DNA from: Pseudomonas reactans
Lineage (GTDB): Bacteria; Pseudomonadota; Gammaproteobacteria; Pseudomonadales; Pseudomonadaceae
Length of the DNA stretch: 64,000 bases
Direction of reading: 5' to 3'
NCBI RefSeq assembly: GCF_013385825.1
Contig: NZ_JACAPG010000002.1
Coordinates: forward strand, 1 to 64,000
Under the pieces are notes generated by a model. That model saw only the letters and a program-made list of their open reading frames with translations. It was not told the DNA's origin and did not search any database. How positions within the stretch are numbered: position 1 is the stretch's first letter; each line of letters starts with the position of its first letter. The position numbers and the translations under genes are program-made. This document shows positions 41,298 to 51,400 of the stretch, piece by piece.

Positions 41298-43240
41298 ATC
41301 ACCAGGTAGGCACGGCCCATGTGGCAACTGAGGTTGGCGCCGACCTCGGCGTTGCCCAAGCTGATGCCCAGCGCCGAGAGCAACGTGTTGACGATGGGGT
41401 CGAGTATCGGCGACAGCACGTTTTGGACAAGGCCCACCACCGAACTGATGATGGTCGCGAGCGCGTTGGTAACGGTGCCATTCGCCGGGTTGGGTGTACT
41501 GCCGCTGGGCGGTACGTAGGTGACCTGCAGACCGTTCAGGGTATTGCCCAGGCTAAACAGGATATCGGCGGTGCCGGGTGGTTTTTTGTAGATCGTTGCC
41601 GCGTTGATGTCATTCACCGGATTAAACACCAACGTATTGGTTTGCTCGGCTATGGTGGACAACGCTCTCAGATTCAGGCCGCCGCCGACACCGGGGGTGC
41701 GCGGACCACACACCAACGTCAGCAGGCAAAAGCGTTGGCCAAAGTCGATCAGCCTCACCGGCTGCACATTCACTGCCGCAGACGATGAAAATGCCGACAC
41801 CGGATCAACATAACCCACACCCAGGGTGGCGAGTGAAGTGGTGGCCTGCACCGTCAACGACTTGGTGGCCGGCGTGGCGCAACTGAAGTCCGTCACGTGG
41901 CTCTCTGCACTGGCCGCCTCGATATAGATGGACAAGGTCTGGGTGATATCCACGTCAGCGACATTACACCCCACTAAGCACACGACACCGGCCACCACAT
42001 CCAGAAGATTCAAGTTCAACAAACCACCGACCACCTTGGATACCGGCGTCGCAAGCCCGCTCAGAATCGATGAAACCCCCGACACCACCTTGATGATCGG
42101 CGCATCAATCGTGACCAAGGTGCGTACCTGGGCCGTCCGCACAAAAATCTGATCCGTTCGCGGGTTATTCAAAAGCCCCGCCTTGGCCTTTAGTGGATTG
42201 CCAATCGCCGACATTTGCGGTGGCTCGATGACTTTGGTCTGGATCGAGACGGTGCCTACCAGCGGAATATTCACTTGGGCTGCCGCACTGACCGCACTTT
42301 TGCTACTGGAGAGCTGCGCCACGGTCTCCAGTAACTGAAACAACTGCACACTGGTATTCAAAGCTGCCGCCGGCGTCCCGGTGGCGACTTTCAGCAAATC
42401 GCCAACCTTAAGAAGCTGTGTATTCGGAGCAATGGCTTTCACTGTAATCAAATCATTGATGACCGCCGAGGCGACCGCACCGTTTTTCTGCAGGATCGTC
42501 ACGGCGGCGTCGAGCAACTGGCGGGCGGAGACCGCGGTGCTTAGCAGCGCGTCGTAGTCGCCCGCCTTGATTTTCAAATCAATCGCCAACTGATCCAGAT
42601 AGCTGAGCAGGTTCAAGTTCGTCGTCAGCAAGCCATTCCAGCCTGCGGCCGTCAGGGACAGGCTGCCGCCCAATAGATTGCCGATCACCAGGTTCAGCAA
42701 CGGGGAGTTGGCCGAATTCACGGAGGCCAGACTGCTGCGAATGGTCAGTTGCGCCACCGGTGGCGCAGCCGCAGCCACGGCGGTGGCACTCAATATCGTC
42801 TGGGCGGCAACCGGCGCGCCGCTGAACATATTCCAGATGCCGTTGGCGAGACTGGTCATGACACTGCGCGTTGCGACCACGCGTATGGCGTCGTTCTTGG
42901 TCGCATCAGCGACGAACACACGGATATTGCTGGCATTGGTGGGCAAGGTGCCACAGGTCACGGCCAGGCCCCGACTGTTGTCGCCAGCGACCACGGTGAA
43001 GCCGTTGCGCGCGGCGTTTTCCTTGGCGTAATCATTGGCCGTGTTAGTGGGCGTGCACAGGCCGCCACGACCAGCGGCTTCCAATGCCGCTGTGTCGGCG
43101 ATGGACTGCAACCGGCGTTTTTCCAGGTACAGACGGCCGCTGTCCAACGCCAGCAGCATAAACACCATGGCCACCGCCAAGGTGCCTGCCGCCATCAAGC
43201 CAATCGCACCACGCTGCCGTGAACCAAGTCGGGGAGACAT
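41294..43240 (-). CDS. tadG: TadG-type pilus assembly protein
   Basis: 648 residues. The N-terminal Tad domain (RQRGAIGLMAAGTLAVAMVF, then LDSGRLYLEKRRLQSIADTAALEAAG) carries one transmembrane helix; the rest is a long periplasmic region rich in Ala, Val, Leu and Thr. In P. aeruginosa tadG follows the same locus. AAGGAG precedes the ATG. It is convergent with pprA, with the two stops overlapping by four bases. Confidence 0.88.
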   Translation of the reverse strand: MSPRLGSRQRGAIGLMAAGTLAVAMVFMLLALDSGRLYLEKRRLQSIADTAALEAAGRGGLCTPTNTANDYAKENAARNGFTVVAGDNSRGLAVTCGTLPTNASNIRVFVADATKNDAIRVVATRSVMTSLANGIWNMFSGAPVAAQTILSATAVAAAAPPVAQLTIRSSLASVNSANSPLLNLVIGNLLGGSLSLTAAGWNGLLTTNLNLLSYLDQLAIDLKIKAGDYDALLSTAVSARQLLDAAVTILQKNGAVASAVINDLITVKAIAPNTQLLKVGDLLKVATGTPAAALNTSVQLFQLLETVAQLSSSKSAVSAAAQVNIPLVGTVSIQTKVIEPPQMSAIGNPLKAKAGLLNNPRTDQIFVRTAQVRTLVTIDAPIIKVVSGVSSILSGLATPVSKVVGGLLNLNLLDVVAGVVCLVGCNVADVDITQTLSIYIEAASAESHVTDFSCATPATKSLTVQATTSLATLGVGYVDPVSAFSSSAAVNVQPVRLIDFGQRFCLLTLVCGPRTPGVGGGLNLRALSTIAEQTNTLVFNPVNDINAATIYKKPPGTADILFSLGNTLNGLQVTYVPPSGSTPNPANGTVTNALATIISSVVGLVQNVLSPILDPIVNTLLSALGISLGNAEVGANLSCHMGRAYLVI

Positions 43241-43344
43241 CAGGCACTCCTTAGCGCTTACTCTCCATTGTTGGGTTGGAGTGTAGACAAGGCTTCAGGT
43301 GCGCGCTGGCCAGTCGCCACATTGGCGACTGGCGGAAGGTATTT

Positions 43345-43902
43345 CTAGTGCGGTGGATAGCTGGAAAGGACGCGGGTGACGGTGGTGCGGATGGCTTTGT
43401 CACGATCCTGGGGATTCGGCGAGGTGGCCATCATCTGTTCGTCGCTGCCGCGCCACACCAACTTGCCGTCCTTGCCGTCGAGCAGGTCGATCTGGATGGT
43501 GGCGACTTTGTAGGTGATGTTGCGCGTTTCGTTGTACATCGGCGCGCCCCAATAGCCGTTCCATGGGCCGCCCCAGGCGCCGCCGTAGTTGGTGGTGACT
43601 TGCTGCTGGCGGTCCTCGACGATGAGGTAGGCCTGTACGTTCAGGTCAGCCTTGCTGCCCGGCGCCGCTGGGCGCAGACCGCGCTGGTCGAGTTGTTCAC
43701 CCACGGCCTGCCGGATGCGCTGCTCGGTCAGGTCGCTCTTGATGCGCGGATCATCCGGACGGTATTGCAGCGCCGGGTCTTTCCAGGCCCAACTGCGGTA
43801 GGCACCGAAGTCCCGGCTGGCGTCAAAATCGTGGTTGACCTGGCTGGTCTGGCAACCGCCCAGCAGCACTACAACAGCAAGCGTAGCGATACGACGAAAC
43901 AT
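43345..43902 (-). CDS. DUF4136 lipoprotein (paralogue 2)
   Basis: 185 residues. Lipobox LLGGC (C17) and a DUF4136 domain with the hallmark DFGAYRSWAW near residue 31 and later VATIQIDLLDGKDGKLVWRG. Asp at the +2 position after Cys is absent (CQTS), so outer-membrane sorting is expected. The function of DUF4136 lipoproteins is unknown. It is the second of two tandem paralogues, 45 bp after the first. Confidence 0.85.
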   Translation of the reverse strand: MFRRIATLAVVVLLGGCQTSQVNHDFDASRDFGAYRSWAWKDPALQYRPDDPRIKSDLTEQRIRQAVGEQLDQRGLRPAAPGSKADLNVQAYLIVEDRQQQVTTNYGGAWGGPWNGYWGAPMYNETRNITYKVATIQIDLLDGKDGKLVWRGSDEQMMATSPNPQDRDKAIRTTVTRVLSSYPPH

Positions 43903-43947
43903 GGTTTTTCTCCAAAGAGCGACCCGCGCTAAAGATGAGAATAGCTG

Positions 43948-44550
43948 TTAACTGGGAGGATACGCCGTCATTGCCTTTTGCACCGCCTGGCGCAAGGCAT
44001 CTCCCCGCTCACTGAGGCTTCCCTGGCTGCCGGTTTCCGCACTGGCACTCCACACCGGCTGGCCGGTGCGGGCATCGAACAGATTGACGCGAACCACCAC
44101 GACCTGCACTTCATAGGTGCGCACGATCGGCACCGAGTTGTACATGCCGTAACCATTGCCATAGCGGTTGTAGCCGCCATAACCATAGCCGTAGTCATCC
44201 TGGACCTGCTTGAGGCGCTTCTCCAGGCGCACATCGGCGCTGACAAACAGGTCCGCCGGGCGATTGTCATGCAAGGGGCGCAGCCCGCGTTGGTCAAGGG
44301 CGCCGCTGACCGCTTCGGCAATCTGCGCCGAATCCGCCCAGGCCGTGCCCGCCGGCAACTGGCCGTTGCGCCAGGCCCAATTGCGGTAGGCGCCGTAGTC
44401 GCGCACGGGCGCCGGGTAGGCGCTGGCATCAAAGGTATTGGCCGCCTGGGGCGGCGCCGGAGGAATCGGCGCCGAAGCGGCAACATAGGGGTTCGGGCTG
44501 GAACACGCGCCCAAACCCAGGGACAACAGGATCAAACAGAGACGACGCAT
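43948..44550 (-). CDS. DUF4136 lipoprotein (paralogue 1)
   Basis: 200 residues. Lipobox LGAC (C16), a Pro/Ala-rich linker, then DUF4136 ([11 protein letters not shown] near 52, and [18 protein letters not shown]). A Tyr/Gly-rich stretch ([19 protein letters not shown]) is inserted near residues 122-140, and is only partly matched in the second paralogue (YGGAWGGPWNGYWG). Role unknown. Confidence 0.85.
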   Translation of the reverse strand: MRRLCLILLSLGLGACSSPNPYVAASAPIPPAPPQAANTFDASAYPAPVRDYGAYRNWAWRNGQLPAGTAWADSAQIAEAVSGALDQRGLRPLHDNRPADLFVSADVRLEKRLKQVQDDYGYGYGGYNRYGNGYGMYNSVPIVRTYEVQVVVVRVNLFDARTGQPVWSASAETGSQGSLSERGDALRQAVQKAMTAYPPS

Positions 44551-44574
44551 TTCGACCTCCGCAGACTGGGCCGC

Positions 44575-45324
44575 TTAAACCGGACGGCAAATCCAGTGCA
44601 AATAACGCCCAAGTCCGGCAAAGCTTGGGTGACGACGGTGAGCGAGTTCCATCTCCAAAAGGTCCTGCAAATTGGCGCGGGCCTGGAATTCCACCGGCAT
44701 ATAGTCGTGGAACACCCGCACGCCGCTTTGGCTTTCGACCTGCCAAAGGCCATCGAGTTGCGCCGCCAACTCACGGGGATCGAGGGGTTGTTGCGGCGTC
44801 AGGCTCTGCTTTTCGCCGGCCATGTCATTCTTGCGCATTTTGCGGAAGTGGCCTTTGAGCAGGTTGCGGTAAATCAGCGCATCGCGGTTATAGAACGCCA
44901 GCGACAACCAGCCGCCGGGCACCGTGAGTTGGTGCAAAACCGGCAAGATTGCATGGGGCTCGGCCAGCCATTCCAGTACGGCATGACACAACACCAGGTC
45001 ATAGGGTTCGGTAAGTTGGCCGAGCAGGTCTTGCCAGGGCGCATGGATAAACGTGGCGGTCTGCCCGGCATCGGCAAAGCGTTGACGGGCGCCTTCCAGC
45101 ATCGGCTCGGCGGGCTCGGCCAGGGTGACGTCATGGCCTTGCTCGGCCAGCCACAGCGACATATGGCCCAGGCCCGCGCCGATATCCAGCACGCGCAACG
45201 GGCGTTTCGGCAGCGCTTCGGTCAAGTCGGCCTGGAGCACCGCCAGGCGAATCGCGCCTTTGGCACCGCCGTAGATTTTCTCGGCGAAACGCGTGGCCAG
45301 CTGGTCGAAATGACGATCACTCAT
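44575..45324 (-). CDS. cmoM: tRNA uridine-5-oxyacetic acid methyltransferase CmoM-like
   Basis: 249-residue class I SAM methyltransferase: motif I VLDIGAGLGHMSLWLA (near residue 49), and post-motif regions LAEPAEPML and LVLCHAVLEWL. Matches the SmtA/CmoM group, which methylates cmo5U34 to mcmo5U34 in tRNA. The ATG at 45324 is preferred to a GTG at 45342; it overlaps the end of the MazG-type gene by eight bases, so the two are translated together. Confidence 0.83.
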   Translation of the reverse strand: MSDRHFDQLATRFAEKIYGGAKGAIRLAVLQADLTEALPKRPLRVLDIGAGLGHMSLWLAEQGHDVTLAEPAEPMLEGARQRFADAGQTATFIHAPWQDLLGQLTEPYDLVLCHAVLEWLAEPHAILPVLHQLTVPGGWLSLAFYNRDALIYRNLLKGHFRKMRKNDMAGEKQSLTPQQPLDPRELAAQLDGLWQVESQSGVRVFHDYMPVEFQARANLQDLLEMELAHRRHPSFAGLGRYLHWICRPV

Positions 45325-45625
45325 GGGCAAACCGCCGTTCACTGTCGGCCAACTTGGCGCGCACCACCTCGTTCATGTCCAGGCCCAACTCGCTGCACAG
45401 CAACAGCAGATACAGCACGATATCGCCGACTTCCTGCCCGGCATGGGCGAGTGCGTCGGCCGGCAGCTGGCGCGACTGGTCTTCGGTCAGCCATTGGAAG
45501 ATTTCCACCAGCTCGGCCATTTCCACGCTGGCGGCCATGGCCAGGTTTTTCGGGCTGTGGAACTGCTTCCAGTCGTTGTTATCGCGGATGCGGTGCAGGC
45601 GTTCGGTGAGGTGTTCGAGGTTCAT
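45317..45625 (-). CDS. MazG-type nucleotide pyrophosphohydrolase (dCTP pyrophosphatase-like)
   Basis: 102 residues, all-alpha NTP-PPase: NDWKQFHSPKNLAMAASVEMAELVEIFQW contains the conserved ExxE pair, and HAGQEVGDIVLYLLLLCSELG the second metal-binding ExxD. It most resembles the small RS21-C6/DCTPP1 group, which hydrolyses non-canonical dNTPs such as modified dCTP. Overlaps cmoM. Confidence 0.87.
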   Translation of the reverse strand: MNLEHLTERLHRIRDNNDWKQFHSPKNLAMAASVEMAELVEIFQWLTEDQSRQLPADALAHAGQEVGDIVLYLLLLCSELGLDMNEVVRAKLADSERRFAHE

Positions 45626-45676
45626 GCGGTACTCCTGAAGGTGGATAGCTTCGGGCCGAAAGCGCCGGAAGGCAAG

Positions 45677-48007
45677 TTAATCCACCACACTGAATTCGAT
45701 CCTGGCCGTCTGCCCCGCCTCATCCAGCACACTCAGCTGGTAGCGGCCCAGCCGTTCGAAACTGGCGTTGATAAAGTCCTGGTTGGCGCTGTCCCCCAGC
45801 GGCGCACCATTGAGGAACCACCAGCGCCGGCCGCTGCCGCCCAAGGCGGAGATTTTCAGGCGCAGGGCCTGTTGGCTGGCGGCGGGCAGGCGCAATTGGT
45901 CGCCTTCGCGTACCCCAACAATCGACAACGGCGACGACGCGGCCAATGCCGGAGGCGTGCAATCGGGGTCGGCGGCCGGGATGCGCGCTTCGCGGCGCTC
46001 GACCCGTGGCAGCCAGGGTTCCAGCGGCGCGGGCCACAGGGCGATTTTTGTCGGCTCGGCGCCGGGGCAATGGGCGTCGACCCGCAGGCCCTTGGCATTG
46101 ACCCACACGCTTTCCATCAAGCCCACGCTCAACGGCTGATCCAGTGCCTGCAACGTCGGCGGCGTGGTGTTATCCAGGGTCCAGGCAAAACGCTGGCGGC
46201 GGCAATTGGGATCACTGCGGCTCATGGGCTGGCCCAGCGGCCAACAGATCGCCGCCACGCCGACATTGGCCGGTACCGGTTTAACGGGGGCGCTGATGCC
46301 GCGCTGGCTGTCGCGGTTGGTCAGCACGTCGTGCACCTGCAACATCAACGGCGCTGCCGAGGCCAGGCCGAACTGGCCCGGCACCGGCGTGCCGTCCGGG
46401 CGGCCGATCCACACGCCGATCAGATAACGCGGGCCCACGCCGATGGCCCAGGCATCGCGAAAGCCGTAGCTGGTGCCCGTCTTCCAGGCCAGCACCGGGC
46501 GTTGCACCAACTCGGCACGCGGGTCACGGTCGGGCCGCGCCTGGCCGCTGAGGATACGCCGCACAATCCAGGCGGACCCTGGCGACAGTAACGGCCGTTC
46601 CCTGAGCGTATCGTCCGGCTGCAATCGAATAGTGGCGCTCCTGCCGTCCCGGGCGAAGGCGCTGTAGCCGCTCACCAGGTCTTCAAGACGACTGCCTGCC
46701 CCACCCAGGATCAACGCCAGGTTCGGTTCGGCCAGCGCCGGCAGCGCCAACGGCACGCCGCCGATGCGCATTTCGGCGGCAAAGCGTTTAGGCCCATAGG
46801 CTTCCAGCAATTGCACCGCCGGTAGGTTGAGCGAACTCGACAACGCCGTACTCGCCGGTACCGCGCCAGTAAAGCCCATGGAGAAGTTGCCCGGCCGGTA
46901 ATCGCCATAACGCCGGGGCACGTCCTGCAACAGGGATTCGGAGTGGATCAGGCCGTCATCCAGGGCCATGCCATAGAGAAACGGTTTCAACGTGGAGCCC
47001 GGCGAACGCAAGGCGCTGATCATGTCCACATGGCCGAAGCGCTTGGCATCGTTGATGTCCACCGAGCCGAGGTAGGCGCGCACGGCCATGCTCTCCTCTT
47101 CCACCACCAGGATCGCGGCGGACGTGTGCTCCGGCAGCCGCGCACGCCAACCTAGCAGCAGGTCTTCAAGACGGCGCTGCAACGTGGCATCCAGAGTGGT
47201 ACGGATCAGCGGCGGGCTGTCGGGGCGGTTCAGGCGACGCGCGAGTAAGGGCGCCAGGCTCGGCTCCAAGCGTGGGGCGAGCAGCAACGGTTCTTCCAGG
47301 GCTTCATCGACGGCAGACTGCGGCCACACCTGGAATTCAGCGAGACGGCGCAAGACTTTGTCGCGGGCTTGCTGGGCACGCTGGGGATGGCGATCTGGGC
47401 GCAAACGGCTGGGGGCCTGAGGCAGAACGGCGAGCAAGGCGGCCTCGGCGTGGGTCAGTTGCGCAGGGGATTTGCCCAGGTAGGCCCAACTGGCCGCCGC
47501 CACGCCCTGCAACGTACCGCCGAACGGCGCGCGGTTCAGGTAGAGGTTGAGGATTTCGGCCTTGGACAGGTGCCATTCCAACTGCGCCGTGCGCCACAAC
47601 TGGCGCAACTTGCCATGGAAGGTGCGTGAATGCGGATCGAGCAACCGCGCCACCTGCATCGACAAGGTGCTGCCGCCCGACACCACCCGCGCGCCCGTGA
47701 GGTTCTGCCAGGTCGCCCGCGCGAGCGCCAGCGGGTTCACACCGGGATGCTGGTAGAACCAGCGGTCCTCATAAGTCAGCAGCGCGTCCAGGTAATACGG
47801 CGACACGTCGCTGGTCTGCATCGGGTAGCGCCACACGCCATTGGCATCGGCAAACCGCCACAACGGCGTGCCATCCTCGGCCAGTACCACACGCGCCAGG
47901 TCATCCTTGGGCAACGGGAGAGGCCAGATGCGGTCGGCCAGCCACAGCAAGGCCACCACCAACAACAGGCTGGCCAAGGTCCAACGGGCAACTAAACGCA
48001 AACTCAA
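45677..48007 (-). CDS. pbpC: Penicillin-binding protein 1C
   Basis: 776 residues: one N-terminal transmembrane helix, a GT51 glycosyltransferase domain (catalytic Glu in TYEDRWFYQHPG, then GGSTLSMQVARLL), a transpeptidase domain (active Ser in GSTLKP, SSLN, and KTGTSYGFRDAW) and a C-terminal BiPBP domain. The TTG at 48007 has GAGG nine bases upstream; no ATG or GTG in frame is better placed. In Escherichia coli pbpC lies right after yfhM; here the two are 420 bp apart with an opposite-strand gene between. Confidence 0.92.
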   Translation of the reverse strand: MSLRLVARWTLASLLLVVALLWLADRIWPLPLPKDDLARVVLAEDGTPLWRFADANGVWRYPMQTSDVSPYYLDALLTYEDRWFYQHPGVNPLALARATWQNLTGARVVSGGSTLSMQVARLLDPHSRTFHGKLRQLWRTAQLEWHLSKAEILNLYLNRAPFGGTLQGVAAASWAYLGKSPAQLTHAEAALLAVLPQAPSRLRPDRHPQRAQQARDKVLRRLAEFQVWPQSAVDEALEEPLLLAPRLEPSLAPLLARRLNRPDSPPLIRTTLDATLQRRLEDLLLGWRARLPEHTSAAILVVEEESMAVRAYLGSVDINDAKRFGHVDMISALRSPGSTLKPFLYGMALDDGLIHSESLLQDVPRRYGDYRPGNFSMGFTGAVPASTALSSSLNLPAVQLLEAYGPKRFAAEMRIGGVPLALPALAEPNLALILGGAGSRLEDLVSGYSAFARDGRSATIRLQPDDTLRERPLLSPGSAWIVRRILSGQARPDRDPRAELVQRPVLAWKTGTSYGFRDAWAIGVGPRYLIGVWIGRPDGTPVPGQFGLASAAPLMLQVHDVLTNRDSQRGISAPVKPVPANVGVAAICWPLGQPMSRSDPNCRRQRFAWTLDNTTPPTLQALDQPLSVGLMESVWVNAKGLRVDAHCPGAEPTKIALWPAPLEPWLPRVERREARIPAADPDCTPPALAASSPLSIVGVREGDQLRLPAASQQALRLKISALGGSGRRWWFLNGAPLGDSANQDFINASFERLGRYQLSVLDEAGQTARIEFSVVD

Positions 48008-48097
48008 ACGGGCAAACCTCTATGCTGGTAGGGAACTAGCCTGTTGCAATAACAACCAAAGGCACAGATACGCCCACCTTCTCATCAGGACACACAT

Positions 48098-48391
48098 ATG
48101 CAGGTAGAAAGCTTTTTCGGTTGGTTGGGCCAGGCGATCGGTTCCATCATCCGTTTTATCGTCGACGGGCTCAGCGGCCTGTTCGGTGCACTGACCAATG
48201 CCGGCGGCAACTTCATCGATGGCTTGTCCCGCACCTTGGGCATGGACACCTCTATCATCAGCATCATCACCCTGATCATCGGCCTGATGCTGCTGTACTC
48301 GGCGGTGCGCGCCTTTATGCGGGCGTCGATCATCATGGGGATTATCTGGTTGCTGTTGGGCCTGTGGCTACTGAGCTGGGTTGTGCATTAA
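48098..48391 (+). CDS. Small membrane protein between yfhM and pbpC
   Basis: 97 residues. An amphipathic N-terminal part (MQVESFFGWLGQAIGSIIRFI) and two strongly hydrophobic C-terminal segments (ISIITLIIGLMLLYSAVRAF and ASIIMGIIWLLLGLWLLSWV). I do not recognise a family. AGGA lies eight to nine bases before the ATG, and a terminator hairpin follows the stop. It is opposite in strand to both neighbours. Confidence 0.75.
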   Translation: MQVESFFGWLGQAIGSIIRFIVDGLSGLFGALTNAGGNFIDGLSRTLGMDTSIISIITLIIGLMLLYSAVRAFMRASIIMGIIWLLLGLWLLSWVVH

Positions 48392-48392
48392 C

Positions 48393-48424
48393 AAACGGGG
48401 CCATGATGAACAGGGCCCCGTTTT
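48393..48424. terminator. Bidirectional terminator between the small membrane gene and yfhM
   Basis: AAACGGGGCC (48393-48402) and GGCCCCGTTT (48414-48423) form a 10-bp stem with an 11-base loop. T-runs or A-runs flank both sides, so it can end transcription of both convergent genes. Confidence 0.8.
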
Positions 48425-48427
48425 ACA

Positions 48428-51400
48428 TTAACGCCCCTTGATCACCAGATCCGCCGGCGTCTCGCCCACCGCCTGCCAGTTCGGCCGGTACATCGACTCC
48501 ACTTGCGGCGGTGGCACACGGTAAGTACCCGGCGTCACGGCACGCGCCAGGTACAGCAGGTGCGTGGTGCCGGAACCTTCCAGGTTGATCGCCGCCACAT
48601 AGCGGTCATCGCGGAACTCCTGGTGCTTGAGCGATGCGTTCTGCATCGACTCACGCCACTCCTTCACTTGGCTGCTGGCGTTTTCCAGGCTGGCGGCGCT
48701 TTGTGCCAGGTTCTGGTTCTCCAGTTCCAGGCCAGCCGGCAGCAGGTCCACCACCAACGCATCCGGCACGCGCTGCTTGGCACTCACCGCCAAATGCACC
48801 AACACCAGATCACCACTGTTGAGACTGCGCAGGTTCAACGGCTGGCCGTTCATGCCCAGGTATTCGCGGCGGATGCTCAGGTTGTCGCCACCCGGTGCCG
48901 GTGGCACCTGTGGATAACCCGAAATCGTCAGTTGCTGGTACACCGGCGTCTCGCCCTGATTGCTCAAGGTCAGGTCACTGGACAGCAGCTTGCCGTCCAA
49001 CGTCAGGGTCGACTGTTGATTGTTCAGTTCCTGCACACCGCCACTGCCCGTCAATGACACTTGCCAGTTCGCATCAGGCTTGGCAAACCCGAGGCGCCCG
49101 GCCAGGAACAGCGAGTTACGCTCCTGGGTCGACAGGTAAGGGCTGGCCGCCAGTTGATCCGACAGCGTGAACAAGCGCTCCTCACGCTTGCCCTTGGCCA
49201 AGTCGTTCTCTTCCAGCAACGCCAGGATCATCGCCTGGTCGCGCAACGGGCTACCGTAGTCGGCCAGCCATTCATTGGCATTGCGCTGTGCCGCCAAGCC
49301 GGCGAGCAACGCCTGGTCCGCGCGCGGCTGGTCGCCCATCTTCTGCAAAGCTATGGCCAACTGCACCAGCGGCAGACCGGAGCGCGCATCACTGCGGCGC
49401 TCGAAGATACTGCGCAACGCGCCCAACGGCGCCTGCTGACTGCGCGCCAGGACCATACCCGCGTAGGCCTGCACGGCAAAGCGGGTGTGGTCGGCATTGT
49501 CGCTGTAATCGACGTCGATCAGGTTGCGTTCCTGCACGTAGCGCAGCAGACGCTCGCTGGCCTTTTTCAAGGCTTCAGGTGGCACCGCGAAACCCTGATC
49601 GCGAGCGCGCAGCAGGAAGTCGGTGACGTAAGCCGTCAGCCAATATTCCTCTTCGCCATCCGCGCCCCACAACCCGAAGCTGCCGTTGTAGCGCTGCATG
49701 CCCAGCAGGCGTTCGATGCCCAGCTCGATCTTGCGTTTGCGTTCGCTGTCCGACTCGCCTTTGATTGACAGGCGCTTGAGCAATGCATCGTCGGCATACA
49801 GCGACGGATACAGGCCGCTGGCAGTCTGCTCCAGGCAACCGTAGGGGTAGGCCTTGAGTGCACTGATCTGCGCGCCGAGGTTCAGCGGCGGTCGACTCGA
49901 CAGGCTCAGCAGCGCCTGGCGCCCCGAGGCGTCGAACTGATCCAGAGTCCCCGCCGGCAAGCTCCACGGTTGATCCTTCAGCACCGCGCGATAGTGCTTG
50001 AGCAGCGCCGGATAAGCCGGGCGCACGCCCAGGGTCCATTCCCGCGTAAACGGCGGCAGGTTCTCACCCGGCAGATCCAGGCCATTCACCGTCACCTTGA
50101 CCTTGCCCTGCCCCAACCCGCCCCAGGCTTTCACCGGGATGTGCAAGGTGGTGCGCTGGCCTTGCTTGAGTTCGACGGTTTGCGCGCCGCTGTTGACCAG
50201 CTCCAACTGCCCGTCGGCACTCAGTTGCACATCGAGTTTCTGCGGTTTGCCCGACAGGTTGGACAGGTCCAGCGCCAACGTGGTCTGGTCACCACCCGCC
50301 ATGAAGCGCGGCGCCGACAGCTCGGCAATCAACGGCGCGGCAATCACTGTCTTGGCTTCGGCCATGCCATAACGATCATCGCTCCAGGCCTGGGCCATCA
50401 GGCGCAGCTCGCCGTTGAAGTCAGGAATATTGACGCTGACTTCGCCCTCGCCTTGCTCGTTCAACGTCACGGGTGCGCTTTGCAGGGCGACGATGGTCAC
50501 ACTGGTGTCCGGGCGCTTGCCGCCTTTGGCCAGCGCCGCATCACCACCAAATGCCAGGCTGGCCAATCGGCCCTGGCCGGCTTCGATCAACTGGCCGTAG
50601 ATGTCGAATTGGTCCACGCCGTAGGCTTTGCGACCGAACAGGCTGGAATACGGATCCGGCGTCGGGTATTCGGTGATATTCAGGATGCCCACGTCTACCG
50701 CTGCAACCAGCACATGTACCTGTTTCGGCACGCTGCCATCGGCATTTTTGGCGGCGATTTTTACGGTGAGCGGCTGTTTGGGACGCATTTTTTCCGGCGC
50801 GCTGAGGGTCACGCCGAGTTTGCGCTGGGTACGATCCAGCGGCAGGTGCAGCAGGCCCACCGCACGCTTAGGCGTGATGTTGGCTTTGCGCTCGCCGGGA
50901 CGGATCACCAAGGCACTGACATACAAGTCATGGCGCGACCATTTCGGGTCGAGCTTCACGGCAAAACTTTTGCCTTCGGCCGGCACCTCGATTTCCTGCC
51001 ACCACAGCGGGCCTTCCGCGGACTCCACCAGCAGGTAGCCCTTACCGGCAGCCGGCGGCGTGACGGTCACGTTGGCCGTATCGCCATCGCCATAGGCCGG
51101 TTTATCCAGCGCCAGCTTGACTTGATCAGGCCGTACGGCGCCGCCTTCGGTGTTGTCTTGAGCCTGATAGCCGGCCCAGAATCGCAGGCTGCTGACCAGG
51201 CCGGTCTGCGGGTCCTCCACTTCCACGCGGTATGGGCCCCACTCCACCTGGAAGCTGACCTTGGCGGTATCGCCGGCCTTGATGTTCAGGGTCTGTTCGT
51301 CGAGGTTGAGGAATTTCTCGTTGAAGTGATAGCTCCAGCCATCATTCTCAGAGTAGTTCCAGTAGTAGTCGCGGCGCTCACGCACCAGGCGCACCTTGAG

